From Maribacter flavus (lineage in GTDB: Bacteria > Bacteroidota > Bacteroidia > Flavobacteriales > Flavobacteriaceae), in contig NZ_VUOE01000001.1 in the NCBI RefSeq assembly GCF_008386635.1, positions 1,674,001 through 1,738,000 on the forward strand: 64,000 nucleotides of DNA, in the 5' to 3' direction. A program made the translations under genes and the position numbers. Shown piece after piece: positions 53,717-63,039 of this stretch. The notes beneath the pieces are model-generated. The model was given only the letters and a program-made list of their open reading frames with translations, searched no databases and had not been told where the DNA came from. Each line of letters opens with the position of its first letter. The first letter of the stretch is position 1.

Positions 53717-54472
53717 ATGGGAAAAACAGCATTTATTACTGGGGCGACCAGTGGCATTGGAAAGGCAACGGCAATGCATTTTGCGAATAACGGTATAAAT
53801 CTGATCCTTTGTGGAAGGCGCGATAATCGGCTAAAAGGCCTTCAGGAAGAACTTTCGAGGAAGGTGAAAGTGCACACACTCTGTTTTGATGTAAGGGATA
53901 AGGAATCCGTGAAAAATGCGGTAGCGTCCCTGCCCGATGCTTTTTCAAAAATTGATATTCTAATCAACAACGCGGGGAACGCCCATGGCCTGGACCCCAT
54001 TGAGGAAGGCTCTTTGGACGATTGGGATGCCATGATGGATATCAACGTGAAGGGCCTCCTTTATGTTTCCAAGGCCATTTTACCGCAAATGATCGAGAGA
54101 AAAGAAGGTCATATTATCAATATAGGTTCTACGGCAGGTAAGGAAGTGTATCCCAAAGGAAATGTCTATTGTGCCAGCAAGCATGCGGTAGATGCCATTA
54201 ATCAGGGAATGCGCATCGACTTGAACCAATACGGTATTCGAGTAGGAGCCGTAAATCCCGGACTAGTAGAAACCGAATTCAGCAATGTTAGGTTCAAGGG
54301 CGACGAAGAACGTGCGCACAATGTCTACAAAGGTTTCCAGCCTTTAACTCCTGAAGACATCGCCGATATTATTCACTTTGTGGTAACAAGACCTTATCAC
54401 GTAAATATTGCAGATCTCGTGGTAATGCCTACCGCCCAGGCATCTTCCACCATAGTCAATAAGCAGGTATGA
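53717..54472 (+). CDS. SDR oxidoreductase (YdfG-like)
   Basis: The 251-residue protein is a classical SDR of the NADP-dependent 3-hydroxy acid dehydrogenase (YdfG) group. It has TGATSGIG near residue 8, the NADP-type GRRDNRL segment, NNAGNAHG, catalytic serine in INIGSTAGKE and Y-C-A-S-K. YdfG relatives oxidise serine and 3-hydroxy acids. It overlaps the next gene by 4 nt. Confidence 0.92.
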   Translation: MGKTAFITGATSGIGKATAMHFANNGINLILCGRRDNRLKGLQEELSRKVKVHTLCFDVRDKESVKNAVASLPDAFSKIDILINNAGNAHGLDPIEEGSLDDWDAMMDINVKGLLYVSKAILPQMIERKEGHIINIGSTAGKEVYPKGNVYCASKHAVDAINQGMRIDLNQYGIRVGAVNPGLVETEFSNVRFKGDEERAHNVYKGFQPLTPEDIADIIHFVVTRPYHVNIADLVVMPTAQASSTIVNKQV

Positions 54473-55605
54473 TCAATAAACGCCTACTTGTAAAAAACTT
54501 GCTCGCCCACAACGATGAAAATAGTTTTTACGACAAAAAGCGTTTTATTGCCATTGGGGAAAAGGAGGGAAAGGCCAAATTCCTGAAGCATGTTTGCGCC
54601 TTGGCAAACAGCAATCCAAAAAATAATTCTTTCATTGTTGTGGGTGTCGAGGATGAGGACAACACCATTGTGGGGGTGGATTTTTTCGATGATAGCAAGA
54701 TTCAAAACTTAGTAAACGCCTACCTAGAAAACCCGCCCATTATTTCCTATGAGAACATTCCCTTTCCCCATTTAAAGGAGGGAAAGGTTGTTGGTCTGGT
54801 GACCATCAGGTCCATAGGGAAGGTATGTGCCCTGCGCAAGAATATATGGAAGTATTACGGGGGTTCCGTGTTTTTTAGGGAGGGCAGCATAAGTTTGCCC
54901 AAAGCCTATGGCGTAGAACTAAAGGACATAAATTCCAAAACCGTTGCAACCATAGAACAACATGCCAGAAACAACATAGAACTCACCTTGGACGGGGTCA
55001 TCGATTTTTTGAACAATCGGCACAAGGACCTGGAAAGTGACTATAAAGTTTTTAAGGAACAATTTGTGGTATGTTGGGCAGGAAATACAAAAGTGGTAAA
55101 AGGCCAAACCTATTATTACAGGGTGGATATCGAATTGATTAACGAGCAGGTAAAGTTGTTTTATTCAGATTTGGATGAAGTAACCATCGATTATGACGAC
55201 AATTCATTCTCCACCATGGAGTATGTGCATTTAGGATTGGGTTCCAAACAAAAATATTATCCCTTGGAAAAGGTGGTGATTCGTTTTAATGATAACGGCA
55301 CCTATAAAATCGAGTCGAAATTATTGTTCGAACCGCCTCAATATGATAAAAAAACCTTGTTCCATGTCTATAACAGCAGCAAGTCCCTTATTTCAAAGAT
55401 AAAGAACGACACGCCCCTGAATTCTATGGAAAACGAAGACCTTAATTATTTGGCCGATACTTTCCTAATTTGTTATTTGAACGGTTTTGAGGAAGCCCGT
55501 GATCAAATGGACCTGGCCAAGAACTTGGTAAAAAACAAGTACCCAAAAACGTACACTTCCTTAAAGGAGGCTTTGAGAATCCTGAGAAAGGTGAAATACA
55601 ATTAA
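54469..55605 (+). CDS. AlbA_2 (Schlafen-like) domain protein
   Basis: The 378-residue protein has an N-terminal AlbA_2 domain (about 20-145: ALANSNPKNNSFIVVGVEDEDNT split by the usual VGV strand). The C-terminal part (about 180-378) has no recognised family. AlbA_2 domains bind nucleic acid or ATP and occur in regulators and Schlafen-type nucleases. Its ATG overlaps the SDR stop (ATGA), so it is coupled to metabolic genes and not to a defence cluster. Its stop directly abuts the stop of the converging amylosucrase gene. Confidence 0.8.
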   Translation: MINKRLLVKNLLAHNDENSFYDKKRFIAIGEKEGKAKFLKHVCALANSNPKNNSFIVVGVEDEDNTIVGVDFFDDSKIQNLVNAYLENPPIISYENIPFPHLKEGKVVGLVTIRSIGKVCALRKNIWKYYGGSVFFREGSISLPKAYGVELKDINSKTVATIEQHARNNIELTLDGVIDFLNNRHKDLESDYKVFKEQFVVCWAGNTKVVKGQTYYYRVDIELINEQVKLFYSDLDEVTIDYDDNSFSTMEYVHLGLGSKQKYYPLEKVVIRFNDNGTYKIESKLLFEPPQYDKKTLFHVYNSSKSLISKIKNDTPLNSMENEDLNYLADTFLICYLNGFEEARDQMDLAKNLVKNKYPKTYTSLKEALRILRKVKYN

Positions 55606-57546
55606 TTAAACGTTCGTTATCCAATAATGGCCAAAGGGCTTTAAATAAAAGTCCTTGTTCCCGTTCAGGGTCATTGGATTACCTGTAAGCAGGTCTACAG
55701 ATGCCTCCCCGGTAAGAATACCATTTGAAAGCAGCCAAGAAACATCTAGGGACTGTGAAACTTCGTCAAAGTTTGAAATCACCCAAATCGATTTTCCTGC
55801 ATCTTTTCGTTTAAAAACAAAAATGTGAGGATTGGGGGTGTCATGGATGACGGTATTATTATGGTCCGCAAAGACTTCTTGGTCCTTACGTATAGCGATC
55901 ATTTTTCGTAATGTTTTGTAAACAATACTGGCAGGTCCATTGGACGTATCAAGTTTTTTGACGACCTCCCAATCCTGTTTAGGTCTATTGACCCATCGGC
56001 TATCGTTTTTGAAATCTTCATCCTCCAGGAACGAATAGTCGTTCAAGGTCGCGATTTCGTCTCCGGCATAAATCAGCGGAATGCCGCCAAACGACAAAAT
56101 GATGCCATGCATCATTATAATTTTATCCACGGCATAGGAGACGCTTATTTCGTTTTTTTGTTCAAGGGCGGATTCCAGACCCAAGAGTGATGCGGCACTT
56201 CCCGTGATACGCCCGTCCCCATTTTTTGGGTTATACATGAACATAAGGCCTTTTGCGGGCGACCACTCCAACCTGCCACAATAGTAATTGAGGATAAACT
56301 GTTTGTGGGGAAACGGTTCCCAACCCATTTCACGTACAAAATCGTCGTCATAGCCCAATCCAATATCATCATGGCAACGGATGTAATTGATCCAAGTACA
56401 ATCAATGGGCTTATTGGGTACTCCATTTAGGCTACGGATCATCAAGGAACTTTTCTTGGTTGCGATGGAGTTCCATAAAAGTGCCATTAAGGAAGCATTG
56501 TAAGCTATTTCACACTCGTTTCCTTCAAACTGGTTCTCACCGAAGTATTTTAGGATATTGCGCGGTGCAACAATGGCTTCTGCCAAAAGAATGACTCCGG
56601 GAGCGATTACCTGTAGGCACATTCTAAAGAGTGAGATCAGGGTGTGTGCTTCGGGCAGGTTCTGGGAAATGGTACCCAGTTTTTTCCATAAAAAGGCCAG
56701 GGCATCAAATCGTATGACATCCACTCCCATGTTCGCAAGGGCCATGAGATTCCCCAGCATTTCCAAAAAAACTTCCGGGTTTCTATAGTTGAGGTCCCAT
56801 TGATACTTATTGAAAACGGTCATTACCCATTTTTCCATCTCCGGGATATAGGTAAAGTTACCGGGAGCCGATTCCGGAAAGATTTCCGGTAAGTTTTTTT
56901 CGTATTCATCGGGAATAGACCTGTCGTCAAAAGTGTAATAATAATCCTGGTATTTTTTATGCCCCTTTTTGGCTTTCTTGGCCCATTCAAATTCATCCGA
57001 AGTATGGTTGACCACAAAGTCCAACATCAAGAAGATATTCTTTTCTCGGGCTTTTTGGGAAAGTTCCATAAAGTCTTCCCGGGTACCATATCTTGGGTCT
57101 ATTTCATGATAGCTATTTACGGCATAGCCTCCATCGTTCTCTCCATTGGGCCTCGTTGTAATGGGCATTAAATGGAGAAAGTTCACCCCCAAATCCTGGA
57201 AATAGGGCAACCTGTCCTGTAAGCCCTTTAAGTCCTTGCTAAAACGATCCACATACAATTGCATGCCCACGAGTTTCTCGCTTTGGTACCAATTTCCCTC
57301 CTGCAATCGCTCCAAGTCCTGTTTTTTCAATGCTTCAGGGCGTTCTTTAAAGAGCAGCTCCAATTTTTCGGGAAGCTTTTTCGAGAAATATGAGGTATCA
57401 GACGCTGGATAAAGCGAAAAAAATAAGTCCTTAATATATGTGAGATTGGTATGGAACCTTTGATGGAATAATTCGGTGGGTGTTTTCTTGGCCTCTCCAA
57501 GTACCTTTTTGGAGGCCAATAATTGGTGCAAGGCAGCCTGGTTCAT
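55606..57546 (-). CDS. Amylosucrase (GH13 subfamily 4)
   Basis: Amylosucrase uses sucrose to extend alpha-1,4-glucan, releasing fructose. The 646-residue protein matches Neisseria amylosucrase in length and in catalytic residues: nucleophile D281 (VIRFDALAF), acid-base E323 (LLAEAIV) and H392-D393 (IRCHDDIG). NMxGxD-type and DFVVNHTSDEF motifs of GH13 are also present. It has no signal peptide, so it is cytosolic. It follows the fructokinase by 1 nt, which fits the release of fructose. Plain sucrose hydrolase activity is an alternative within the same subfamily. Confidence 0.9.
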   Translation of the reverse strand: MNQAALHQLLASKKVLGEAKKTPTELFHQRFHTNLTYIKDLFFSLYPASDTSYFSKKLPEKLELLFKERPEALKKQDLERLQEGNWYQSEKLVGMQLYVDRFSKDLKGLQDRLPYFQDLGVNFLHLMPITTRPNGENDGGYAVNSYHEIDPRYGTREDFMELSQKAREKNIFLMLDFVVNHTSDEFEWAKKAKKGHKKYQDYYYTFDDRSIPDEYEKNLPEIFPESAPGNFTYIPEMEKWVMTVFNKYQWDLNYRNPEVFLEMLGNLMALANMGVDVIRFDALAFLWKKLGTISQNLPEAHTLISLFRMCLQVIAPGVILLAEAIVAPRNILKYFGENQFEGNECEIAYNASLMALLWNSIATKKSSLMIRSLNGVPNKPIDCTWINYIRCHDDIGLGYDDDFVREMGWEPFPHKQFILNYYCGRLEWSPAKGLMFMYNPKNGDGRITGSAASLLGLESALEQKNEISVSYAVDKIIMMHGIILSFGGIPLIYAGDEIATLNDYSFLEDEDFKNDSRWVNRPKQDWEVVKKLDTSNGPASIVYKTLRKMIAIRKDQEVFADHNNTVIHDTPNPHIFVFKRKDAGKSIWVISNFDEVSQSLDVSWLLSNGILTGEASVDLLTGNPMTLNGNKDFYLKPFGHYWITNV

Positions 57547-57547
57547 G

Positions 57548-58492
57548 CTAAAAATCTAATTGTTTTTGGGTTGGTAGGGATTCGATCGCGCCAAAATTGG
57601 TCGTTGTAATGGCACCGGCCTTGTTGGCCTTTGACACTATTTGGGTAAGTTCTTCCTCACTTTCCAGTAAGGTCTCCAAACTATCGTGTTCCGAAATCTG
57701 TTTCAACATACAACCTATAAAGGCATCCCCTGCTCCGGTCGTGTCCACAGGGGTCACCTCAATGCTTGGGATCGTTTTTCGAAAGTGTTTGGTGCTCAAC
57801 AAAGTGCCTTCTTTGCCCAAGGTCACTACAATGATGGCCACTCCGGTGTCATGGAGAAAGGCGCAGGCTTCGTCCATTTCCCTTTTCCCCGTAAGTAACC
57901 GTGCCTCTTCCAGACTGAATTTACCAAGATGTGATTTTTGTATAAAGGGCATGCATTTTTTTATAAAGGCCTCCTCTTTGTTCTTCCAAAGATCTTCCCG
58001 GTAATTGGGGTCAAAACTTATGAAGGAGTCTTTGGTAAGGGCATCAAAAAAATAGCGGTTATAGGCTTCTTCCAAATTTCCGCCCAGCATGGCCGTAGCC
58101 GCCCCAAAATGGACCATGTTGTTCTTGAAATCCTTTTTTAGGGAAGAGTCGTATTTCAACTCCTTGTCCGCACCTCGACTAAAAACAAAATCGCGCTCAC
58201 CATCCTCATCAATGGATACAAAGGCCAAGGTGGTAAATACTTCGGATTTCTGGGCCATGGAGGTATCCACTTTGTTCTCTTCGAGAATGTTCAACAAAAA
58301 ATCCCCAAAGGGATCATCCCCCACACAGCCTACGAACACACTTTTGCCTTCCAATTTGCTAATGGCACAGGCCACATTGGCCGGGGCACCGCCCGCCTTT
58401 TTTGTAAATTCCTTAGCTACCGATAAGTTTTTGCCTTGGTTTTCGGCCACAAAATCTATGAGTAGTTCACCGATGCAAAATACTTTCTTCAT
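57548..58492 (-). CDS. Fructokinase, PfkB family
   Basis: The 314-residue kinase has the PfkB N-terminal motif (ELLIDFVAENQG, KKAGGAPANVACAISKL) and the C-terminal DTTGAGDAFIGCML. GGAPANVA with the fructokinase-type spacing and its place directly upstream of amylosucrase support phosphorylation of the fructose that amylosucrase releases. It is the first gene of this two-gene sucrose operon. Confidence 0.88.
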   Translation of the reverse strand: MKKVFCIGELLIDFVAENQGKNLSVAKEFTKKAGGAPANVACAISKLEGKSVFVGCVGDDPFGDFLLNILEENKVDTSMAQKSEVFTTLAFVSIDEDGERDFVFSRGADKELKYDSSLKKDFKNNMVHFGAATAMLGGNLEEAYNRYFFDALTKDSFISFDPNYREDLWKNKEEAFIKKCMPFIQKSHLGKFSLEEARLLTGKREMDEACAFLHDTGVAIIVVTLGKEGTLLSTKHFRKTIPSIEVTPVDTTGAGDAFIGCMLKQISEHDSLETLLESEEELTQIVSKANKAGAITTTNFGAIESLPTQKQLDF

Positions 58493-58809
58493 TTATTCAT
58501 TGTATTGATGGACGTTCATTGCACAAAGCATTAAATTCCTTTTTAACCAAGGGCCTTTTCATAGTTCACTCTTCAAGTATTCAGGTCTGCTACTATTACA
58601 AAACGTCATCGTGGTTTGGAAATTTGGATTTCTAAGGTAATCAGAAAAAATAGCTTCAAGTATATTTTATTGTGAATAATTGAATATGGAAGGTTTGTTC
58701 ACCAAATAAAACCAATTTTTTCTGGGGAATCACTGGTTAGAAGGATACTATTTTTTGCGGGGATTCCATTTAATCCCTACCTTTTTACGGCAATTAAAAA
58801 CCTAAGAAA
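58493..58809. other. 317-bp intergenic region, nothing definite
   Basis: This gap between the divergent fructokinase and SPFH genes must hold both promoters. I see no open frame above about ten codons, no repeat and no strong hairpin. A near-match to the -7 box (TATTTTTTG, one base too long) lies about 55 nt before the SPFH start. Confidence 0.5.
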
Positions 58810-59946
58810 ATGGGACTATTCGATGAGATAAAGAAGAAACTGAGCCATGAGTTCATAGATATTGTGGAATGGCTGGATTCCGGTAACGACACCATTGTCC
58901 ATAGATTTGAACGCTATCAGAATGAAATAAAGAACAATGCCCAGTTGATCGTTAGGGAAGGCCAGACCGCTGTATTTGTCAACGAGGGTCAGTTGGCAGA
59001 CGTCTTTACCCCGGGCACATATACGCTGAATACTAAAAACCTTCCCATTTTGACCACCCTAAAAGGATGGAAATATGGTTTTGATAGCCCTTTCAAGGCC
59101 GAGGTATATTTTGTAAATACCCGATTGTTCACCGATGAAAAATGGGGCACCAAAAATCCTTTCATGCTCAGTGACGATCGTTTTGGTTTGGTTGAAATCA
59201 GGGCTTTTGGAACGTACAGTTTCCGAATTAACGACCCCGGAAAGTTCGTGGTGGATGTTGTAGGAACCGATGGCAATTTCACCAATTATGAGGTGAACGA
59301 ACACCTAAAGAGCCTTATCGTTACGCGGTTTACGGATACCGTTGGCGAGGCCAATCTTCCCATAGAACTCTATGCCGCTAATACCAGCGAACTATCCGAA
59401 ACTTGCCAAGAGGTCATGCAGCCTGAATTCAATAGGGTGGGAATTGAATTGGAAAGGTTCTATATTGAGAATGTTTCCATGCCGGAAGAGCTTAAAAAGG
59501 AAATCTTTGAATACAGCCGATTGGATAAATTGGATATGGCCAAACTCTCACAGTTCAAGGCCGCTAAGGCCATGGAAGCGGCAGCGAAGAACGAAGGCGG
59601 AACGGCCGGTGCCGGAATGGGTATGGGAATGGGCTTTGTTTTGGCTCAACAAATGGGTAACATGATGGGTCAGAACATGGGGCAACCTATGGGAGGTCAG
59701 GTACAACAGGCACCTTCCGGACCACCACCGATCCCTGCCCAAACAAATTATTTCTATGCATTGAACGGGCAACAGGCAGGGCCGGTTACCTTTGATAGAT
59801 TAAAGGAACTCTTTGCCGGCAGGACCATCAATAGGGACACCCTTGTTTGGAAACAGGGTATGGACAATTGGGCTTCGTTAAAGGAGATAGAAGAGCTCAA
59901 ATCCTTTTTAGGAGGAAATACGCCACCGCCTCTACCATCGGCTTAA
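58810..59946 (+). CDS. SPFH-domain protein with C-terminal GYF_2 domain
   Basis: The 378-residue protein has an SPFH/band-7-like core (about 1-255; LIVREGQTAVFVNEGQLADVF split) of the YdjI-type 'virion core' subgroup. A Gly/Met/Gln-rich linker (about 260-310) and a GYF_2 domain (about 316-370: FYALNGQQAGPVTFDRL) follow. GYF_2 domains bind proline-rich or membrane-linked partners. There is no obvious transmembrane helix at the N-terminus. The next gene encodes a zinc-ribbon membrane protein, a recurrent partner of this SPFH subgroup, so the two may form a membrane-associated stress assembly. Confidence 0.85.
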   Translation: MGLFDEIKKKLSHEFIDIVEWLDSGNDTIVHRFERYQNEIKNNAQLIVREGQTAVFVNEGQLADVFTPGTYTLNTKNLPILTTLKGWKYGFDSPFKAEVYFVNTRLFTDEKWGTKNPFMLSDDRFGLVEIRAFGTYSFRINDPGKFVVDVVGTDGNFTNYEVNEHLKSLIVTRFTDTVGEANLPIELYAANTSELSETCQEVMQPEFNRVGIELERFYIENVSMPEELKKEIFEYSRLDKLDMAKLSQFKAAKAMEAAAKNEGGTAGAGMGMGMGFVLAQQMGNMMGQNMGQPMGGQVQQAPSGPPPIPAQTNYFYALNGQQAGPVTFDRLKELFAGRTINRDTLVWKQGMDNWASLKEIEELKSFLGGNTPPPLPSA

Positions 59947-60000
59947 AGTCCCAATTAAATTCGTACGGTTTCACTTGGTTAAATAAGTGACACTATTGCT

Positions 60001-61083
60001 ATGGAAGATATTCAACGGTCAGAACTCAAAAAGGCATGCGCCAACTGTGGTGCGGAACTTAAATTTAAGCCAGGTTCCCACCAGCTGACCTGTGAATATT
60101 GTGGTTACGAGGAGTTCATAGAACAATCCAAAAGTAGTTTTGAGGAACTGGAATTGGCCCATTACCTAAAAGTTGTTGGGGAAAATGCCTATACAGAGAC
60201 CATTGAACTGCTTCATTGCAAAAATTGTGGGGCCAATCAGCATGTGGAAGAAAATTATAAATCGCTTGACTGTGTCTATTGCGGGGAACCCTTGATCCGG
60301 GAGGATGTTGAAGTGGAGGGGTGGATTACGCCAGGAGCCTTGGTTCCCTTTCAACTGGACGCAAAAAAGGCCCGAAGTATCTTTAGGACATGGGTGGGTA
60401 GTCTTTGGTTTGCGCCCAATAAACTCAAAAAGGCAGCGTTGGATCCGGAGGGTTTACATGGATTGTATGTTCCTTACTGGACCTTTGATGCCAACCTGTA
60501 TGCCTCTTACCAAGGGCAACGGGGCGATTATTATTATGAGACCCAAACCTATAATAGCGATAAGGGAAAGCGGACGCGTCAGGTACGAAAGACCCGCTGG
60601 ACCTATGCCTCGGGCACGGTGAATGGTTTTGTGGACGATATTCTGATCAATGCATCCCAACGGAAAAGAAAGGATATTCCCCAAAAAGTAGCCTTTTGGA
60701 ACTTGAAGGACCTGGTCGTTTTCAATACCAAGTATTTATCGGGATTTGTAACCGAAAAATATTCGGTATCCCTCAAGGAAGGACACCATCAATCCTTTCA
60801 AGAAGCCAAAAACATCGCCTATAATTGGATTAGAAGGGATATTGGAGGGGATACACAACGCATTGCCCATGCGGATATCAAGCTTTCGAAAGAAACTTTC
60901 AAACATGTATTATTACCTATTTACATCAGTTCATATCGTTATTCAGGTACCGAGTACAATTTTTATATCAATGGGCAAACCGGCACGGTGAGTGGAAGCA
61001 GGCCGTATTCCTTTTGGAAAATTTTCTTTTTAGTGCTCTTTATCCTTGTGTTGATTGCAGTATTTGCGATTTTTGCAAAATGA
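60001..61083 (+). CDS. Zinc-ribbon protein with C-terminal membrane helix
   Basis: The 360-residue protein has two zinc ribbons: C13/C16 with C31/C34, and C73/C76 with C91/C94. A conserved middle domain with aromatic residues (YVPYWTFDANLYASYQGQ) follows, then one C-terminal membrane helix (about 339-358). Relatives are often mis-annotated as primosomal or helicase-like because of the ribbons; no helicase motif is present. It lies 54 nt after the SPFH gene and overlaps the phosphoesterase gene by 4 nt. Confidence 0.8.
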   Translation: MEDIQRSELKKACANCGAELKFKPGSHQLTCEYCGYEEFIEQSKSSFEELELAHYLKVVGENAYTETIELLHCKNCGANQHVEENYKSLDCVYCGEPLIREDVEVEGWITPGALVPFQLDAKKARSIFRTWVGSLWFAPNKLKKAALDPEGLHGLYVPYWTFDANLYASYQGQRGDYYYETQTYNSDKGKRTRQVRKTRWTYASGTVNGFVDDILINASQRKRKDIPQKVAFWNLKDLVVFNTKYLSGFVTEKYSVSLKEGHHQSFQEAKNIAYNWIRRDIGGDTQRIAHADIKLSKETFKHVLLPIYISSYRYSGTEYNFYINGQTGTVSGSRPYSFWKIFFLVLFILVLIAVFAIFAK

Positions 61084-61820
61084 CATTACAAAGAACCCTC
61101 GTTATTGGGGATATCCATTCTGGATTAAGGGCGTTAAAGGATTTATTGGTCAGGGCAAAGGTCACTCGGGAAGACACCTTGATTTTTTTGGGCGATTATA
61201 TAGATGCGTGGAGCGATGCCGTCGCTACCGTTGATTTTTTATTAGAATTAAGAAAAACACATAACTGCATTTTTCTCCGAGGAAATCATGACGAACTCTG
61301 TTATGAATGGCTTACGGAGGGAAGGGATAACCCAACCTGGTTCATGCACGGGGGTAGGGCTACTGCGGAGTCTTATGCCAAAGCGGATGACCGAACCAAA
61401 AAAACACATATTTCGTTCTACGAAAGTTTGGAGAACTATCATTTAAACGAGGACAACAAACTTTTTCTTCATGCAGGCTTTACCCACTTAAAGGGTATCG
61501 ACCATGAATACTTTACCAAATCTTTTTATTGGGACCGAACTCTCTGGGAACTGGCCTTATCCTTAAATCCGGATTTGGACAAAAATCACGAGCGTTACCC
61601 GCAAAGGCTCGTTCATTATGAGGAAATTTATATCGGTCATACGCCTGTGACCAGAATGGGCAAGACCACACCTCAGAATGGAGCAAATGTTTGGAATATA
61701 GATACAGGCGCCGCCTTCAAAGGACCGTTGACAGCGCTGGATATCCATACAAAGGAATTTTGGCAGAGCGATCCTGTCCATACCTATTATCCGGGCGAAA
61801 AGGGTCGAAACGGAAAATGA
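61080..61820 (+). CDS. Calcineurin-like metallophosphoesterase (Ser/Thr phosphatase type)
   Basis: The 246-residue protein has the PPP-type metal motifs D11-I-H13, GDYID at 38-42 and GNHDE at 68-72, with HAGF and HTPV later. This fits a bacterial PPP-like protein phosphatase or a diadenosine-tetraphosphatase-type hydrolase. The start at 61080 overlaps the TGA of the zinc-ribbon gene (ATGA); a longer in-frame start at 61014 would read through that gene's membrane helix and is unlikely. Coupling suggests a shared pathway with the SPFH and zinc-ribbon genes. Confidence 0.85.
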   Translation: MTLQRTLVIGDIHSGLRALKDLLVRAKVTREDTLIFLGDYIDAWSDAVATVDFLLELRKTHNCIFLRGNHDELCYEWLTEGRDNPTWFMHGGRATAESYAKADDRTKKTHISFYESLENYHLNEDNKLFLHAGFTHLKGIDHEYFTKSFYWDRTLWELALSLNPDLDKNHERYPQRLVHYEEIYIGHTPVTRMGKTTPQNGANVWNIDTGAAFKGPLTALDIHTKEFWQSDPVHTYYPGEKGRNGK

Positions 61821-61877
61821 ATTTGATTTTAACGGTAAATCATTATATTATTGACGAAATTTGATAAAAAATAAAAC

Positions 61878-62876
61878 ATGGCGGAGAAAAATATTCGATT
61901 GGAAGTAATGCAGGCATTGGAGCCTAAAGTCGCTGGTTTTATGGACACTTTTCTAGTTCCTATTGAAAAGATATGGCAACCCAGTGATTTTTTGCCTGAT
62001 TCCGAAGAAGAAGGATTCTTGGAGAAAGTCAAGGAGATTAGGGAGGAATCGAAGGAATTGGGATATGACTTTTGGGTAACCATGGTGGCAGATACGATTA
62101 CGGAGGAAGCGCTGCCTACCTATGAATCTTGGTTGATGGACGTAGTGGGCATTGACCAACATGGGGATTTTAAGACCAATGGCTGGGCCAAATGGGTGCG
62201 CGCTTGGACGGGAGAGGAAAATAGACATGGCGATGTATTGAATAAATACTTGTATTTATCCGGAAGGGTAAATATGCGGGAAATAGAAATCACCACGCAG
62301 CATCTATTGACCGATGGCTTTGACATTGGGACGGATAGGGATCCGTACAAGAACTTTGTGTATACATCCTTTCAGGAATTGGCCACCAATATTTCCCACA
62401 AGCGAGTAGGGCAAATGGCTAAAAAGCAGGGAAACGCCTTATTGGGAAAGATGTGTACCATTATTGCAGGGGATGAGATGCGGCACCATTTGGCCTACAG
62501 GGAATTTGTGAAAGCGATTTTTGGTGAGGACCCCTCTGGAATGATGTTGGCTTTTGCCGATATGATGAAGAAAAAAATAGTAATGCCCGCCCATTTTTTG
62601 AGGGAATCTGGCGGAACTATTGGTACGGCGTTCGAGAATTTTTCCAATTGTGCCCAGCGTTTGGGTGTTTATACGGCCCAGGATTACGTGGATATCCTCA
62701 GAAAATTAAACGCATTTTGGGAATTAGAATCGGTTCGTTCCCTAAATGAAGAGGCCGAAAAGGCAAGGGACTATCTTATAAGCCTACCTGCCCGTTTGGA
62801 GCGTATTGCGGAACGCATGAAATTTCCTCAGGACCAATACCACTTTAAGTGGGTAGAGGCAAATGGAGCTTTATAA
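61878..62876 (+). CDS. Acyl-ACP desaturase (soluble diiron type)
   Basis: The 332-residue soluble protein belongs to the plant-type stearoyl-ACP desaturase family. Diiron ligands are visible in E113-E-N-R-H117, in the E167/H174 region (TSFQELATNISH) and in D199-E-M-R-H203. It would introduce a double bond into acyl-ACP with O2 and reduced ferredoxin. Bacterial homologues contribute to membrane fluidity in the cold. It has its own unit and ends in a bidirectional terminator region. Confidence 0.9.
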   Translation: MAEKNIRLEVMQALEPKVAGFMDTFLVPIEKIWQPSDFLPDSEEEGFLEKVKEIREESKELGYDFWVTMVADTITEEALPTYESWLMDVVGIDQHGDFKTNGWAKWVRAWTGEENRHGDVLNKYLYLSGRVNMREIEITTQHLLTDGFDIGTDRDPYKNFVYTSFQELATNISHKRVGQMAKKQGNALLGKMCTIIAGDEMRHHLAYREFVKAIFGEDPSGMMLAFADMMKKKIVMPAHFLRESGGTIGTAFENFSNCAQRLGVYTAQDYVDILRKLNAFWELESVRSLNEEAEKARDYLISLPARLERIAERMKFPQDQYHFKWVEANGAL

Positions 62877-62889
62877 TGGATAATAAAAA

Positions 62890-62988
62890 GTAAACTACCT
62901 AGGGGCAAGCCCACGAGTCATTCGTAGGAAACGACATTTAAATTTCGAGGAAAGCCTCTGAGTATTAAGCCCTTTGGCGGTGCGAATT
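62890..62988. other. Structured intergenic segment of unknown type
   Basis: About 100 bases between the desaturase stop and the shared terminator are unlike ordinary AT-rich spacers. They contain several short hairpin-capable blocks: GGG-CAAG-CCC (62903-62912), CGT-AGGAA-ACG (62923-62933) and GAGG-AAAG-CCTC (62947-62958). A frame of 118 codons crosses it on the minus strand but only as a shadow of the HhH gene. It could be a decayed mobile repeat or a structured RNA. Confidence 0.4.
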
Positions 62989-63020
62989 AAAAAACCCCAA
63001 CCGATTCGGTTGGGGTTTTT
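62989..63020. terminator. Bidirectional terminator between desaturase and HhH genes
   Basis: AACCCCAACCG and CGGTTGGGGTT form a long stem flanked by an A run on one side and a T run on the other, so it can stop transcription from both converging genes. It ends 19 nt before the HhH stop codon. Confidence 0.9.
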
Positions 63021-63039
63021 ATCTAGGTTGGTTTGGTTA

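Noticed and set aside
61014..61079. Longer start of the phosphoesterase
   Set aside because: It would be read from the DNA encoding the zinc-ribbon protein's membrane helix. The ATGA overlap at 61080 is a normal coupling start.
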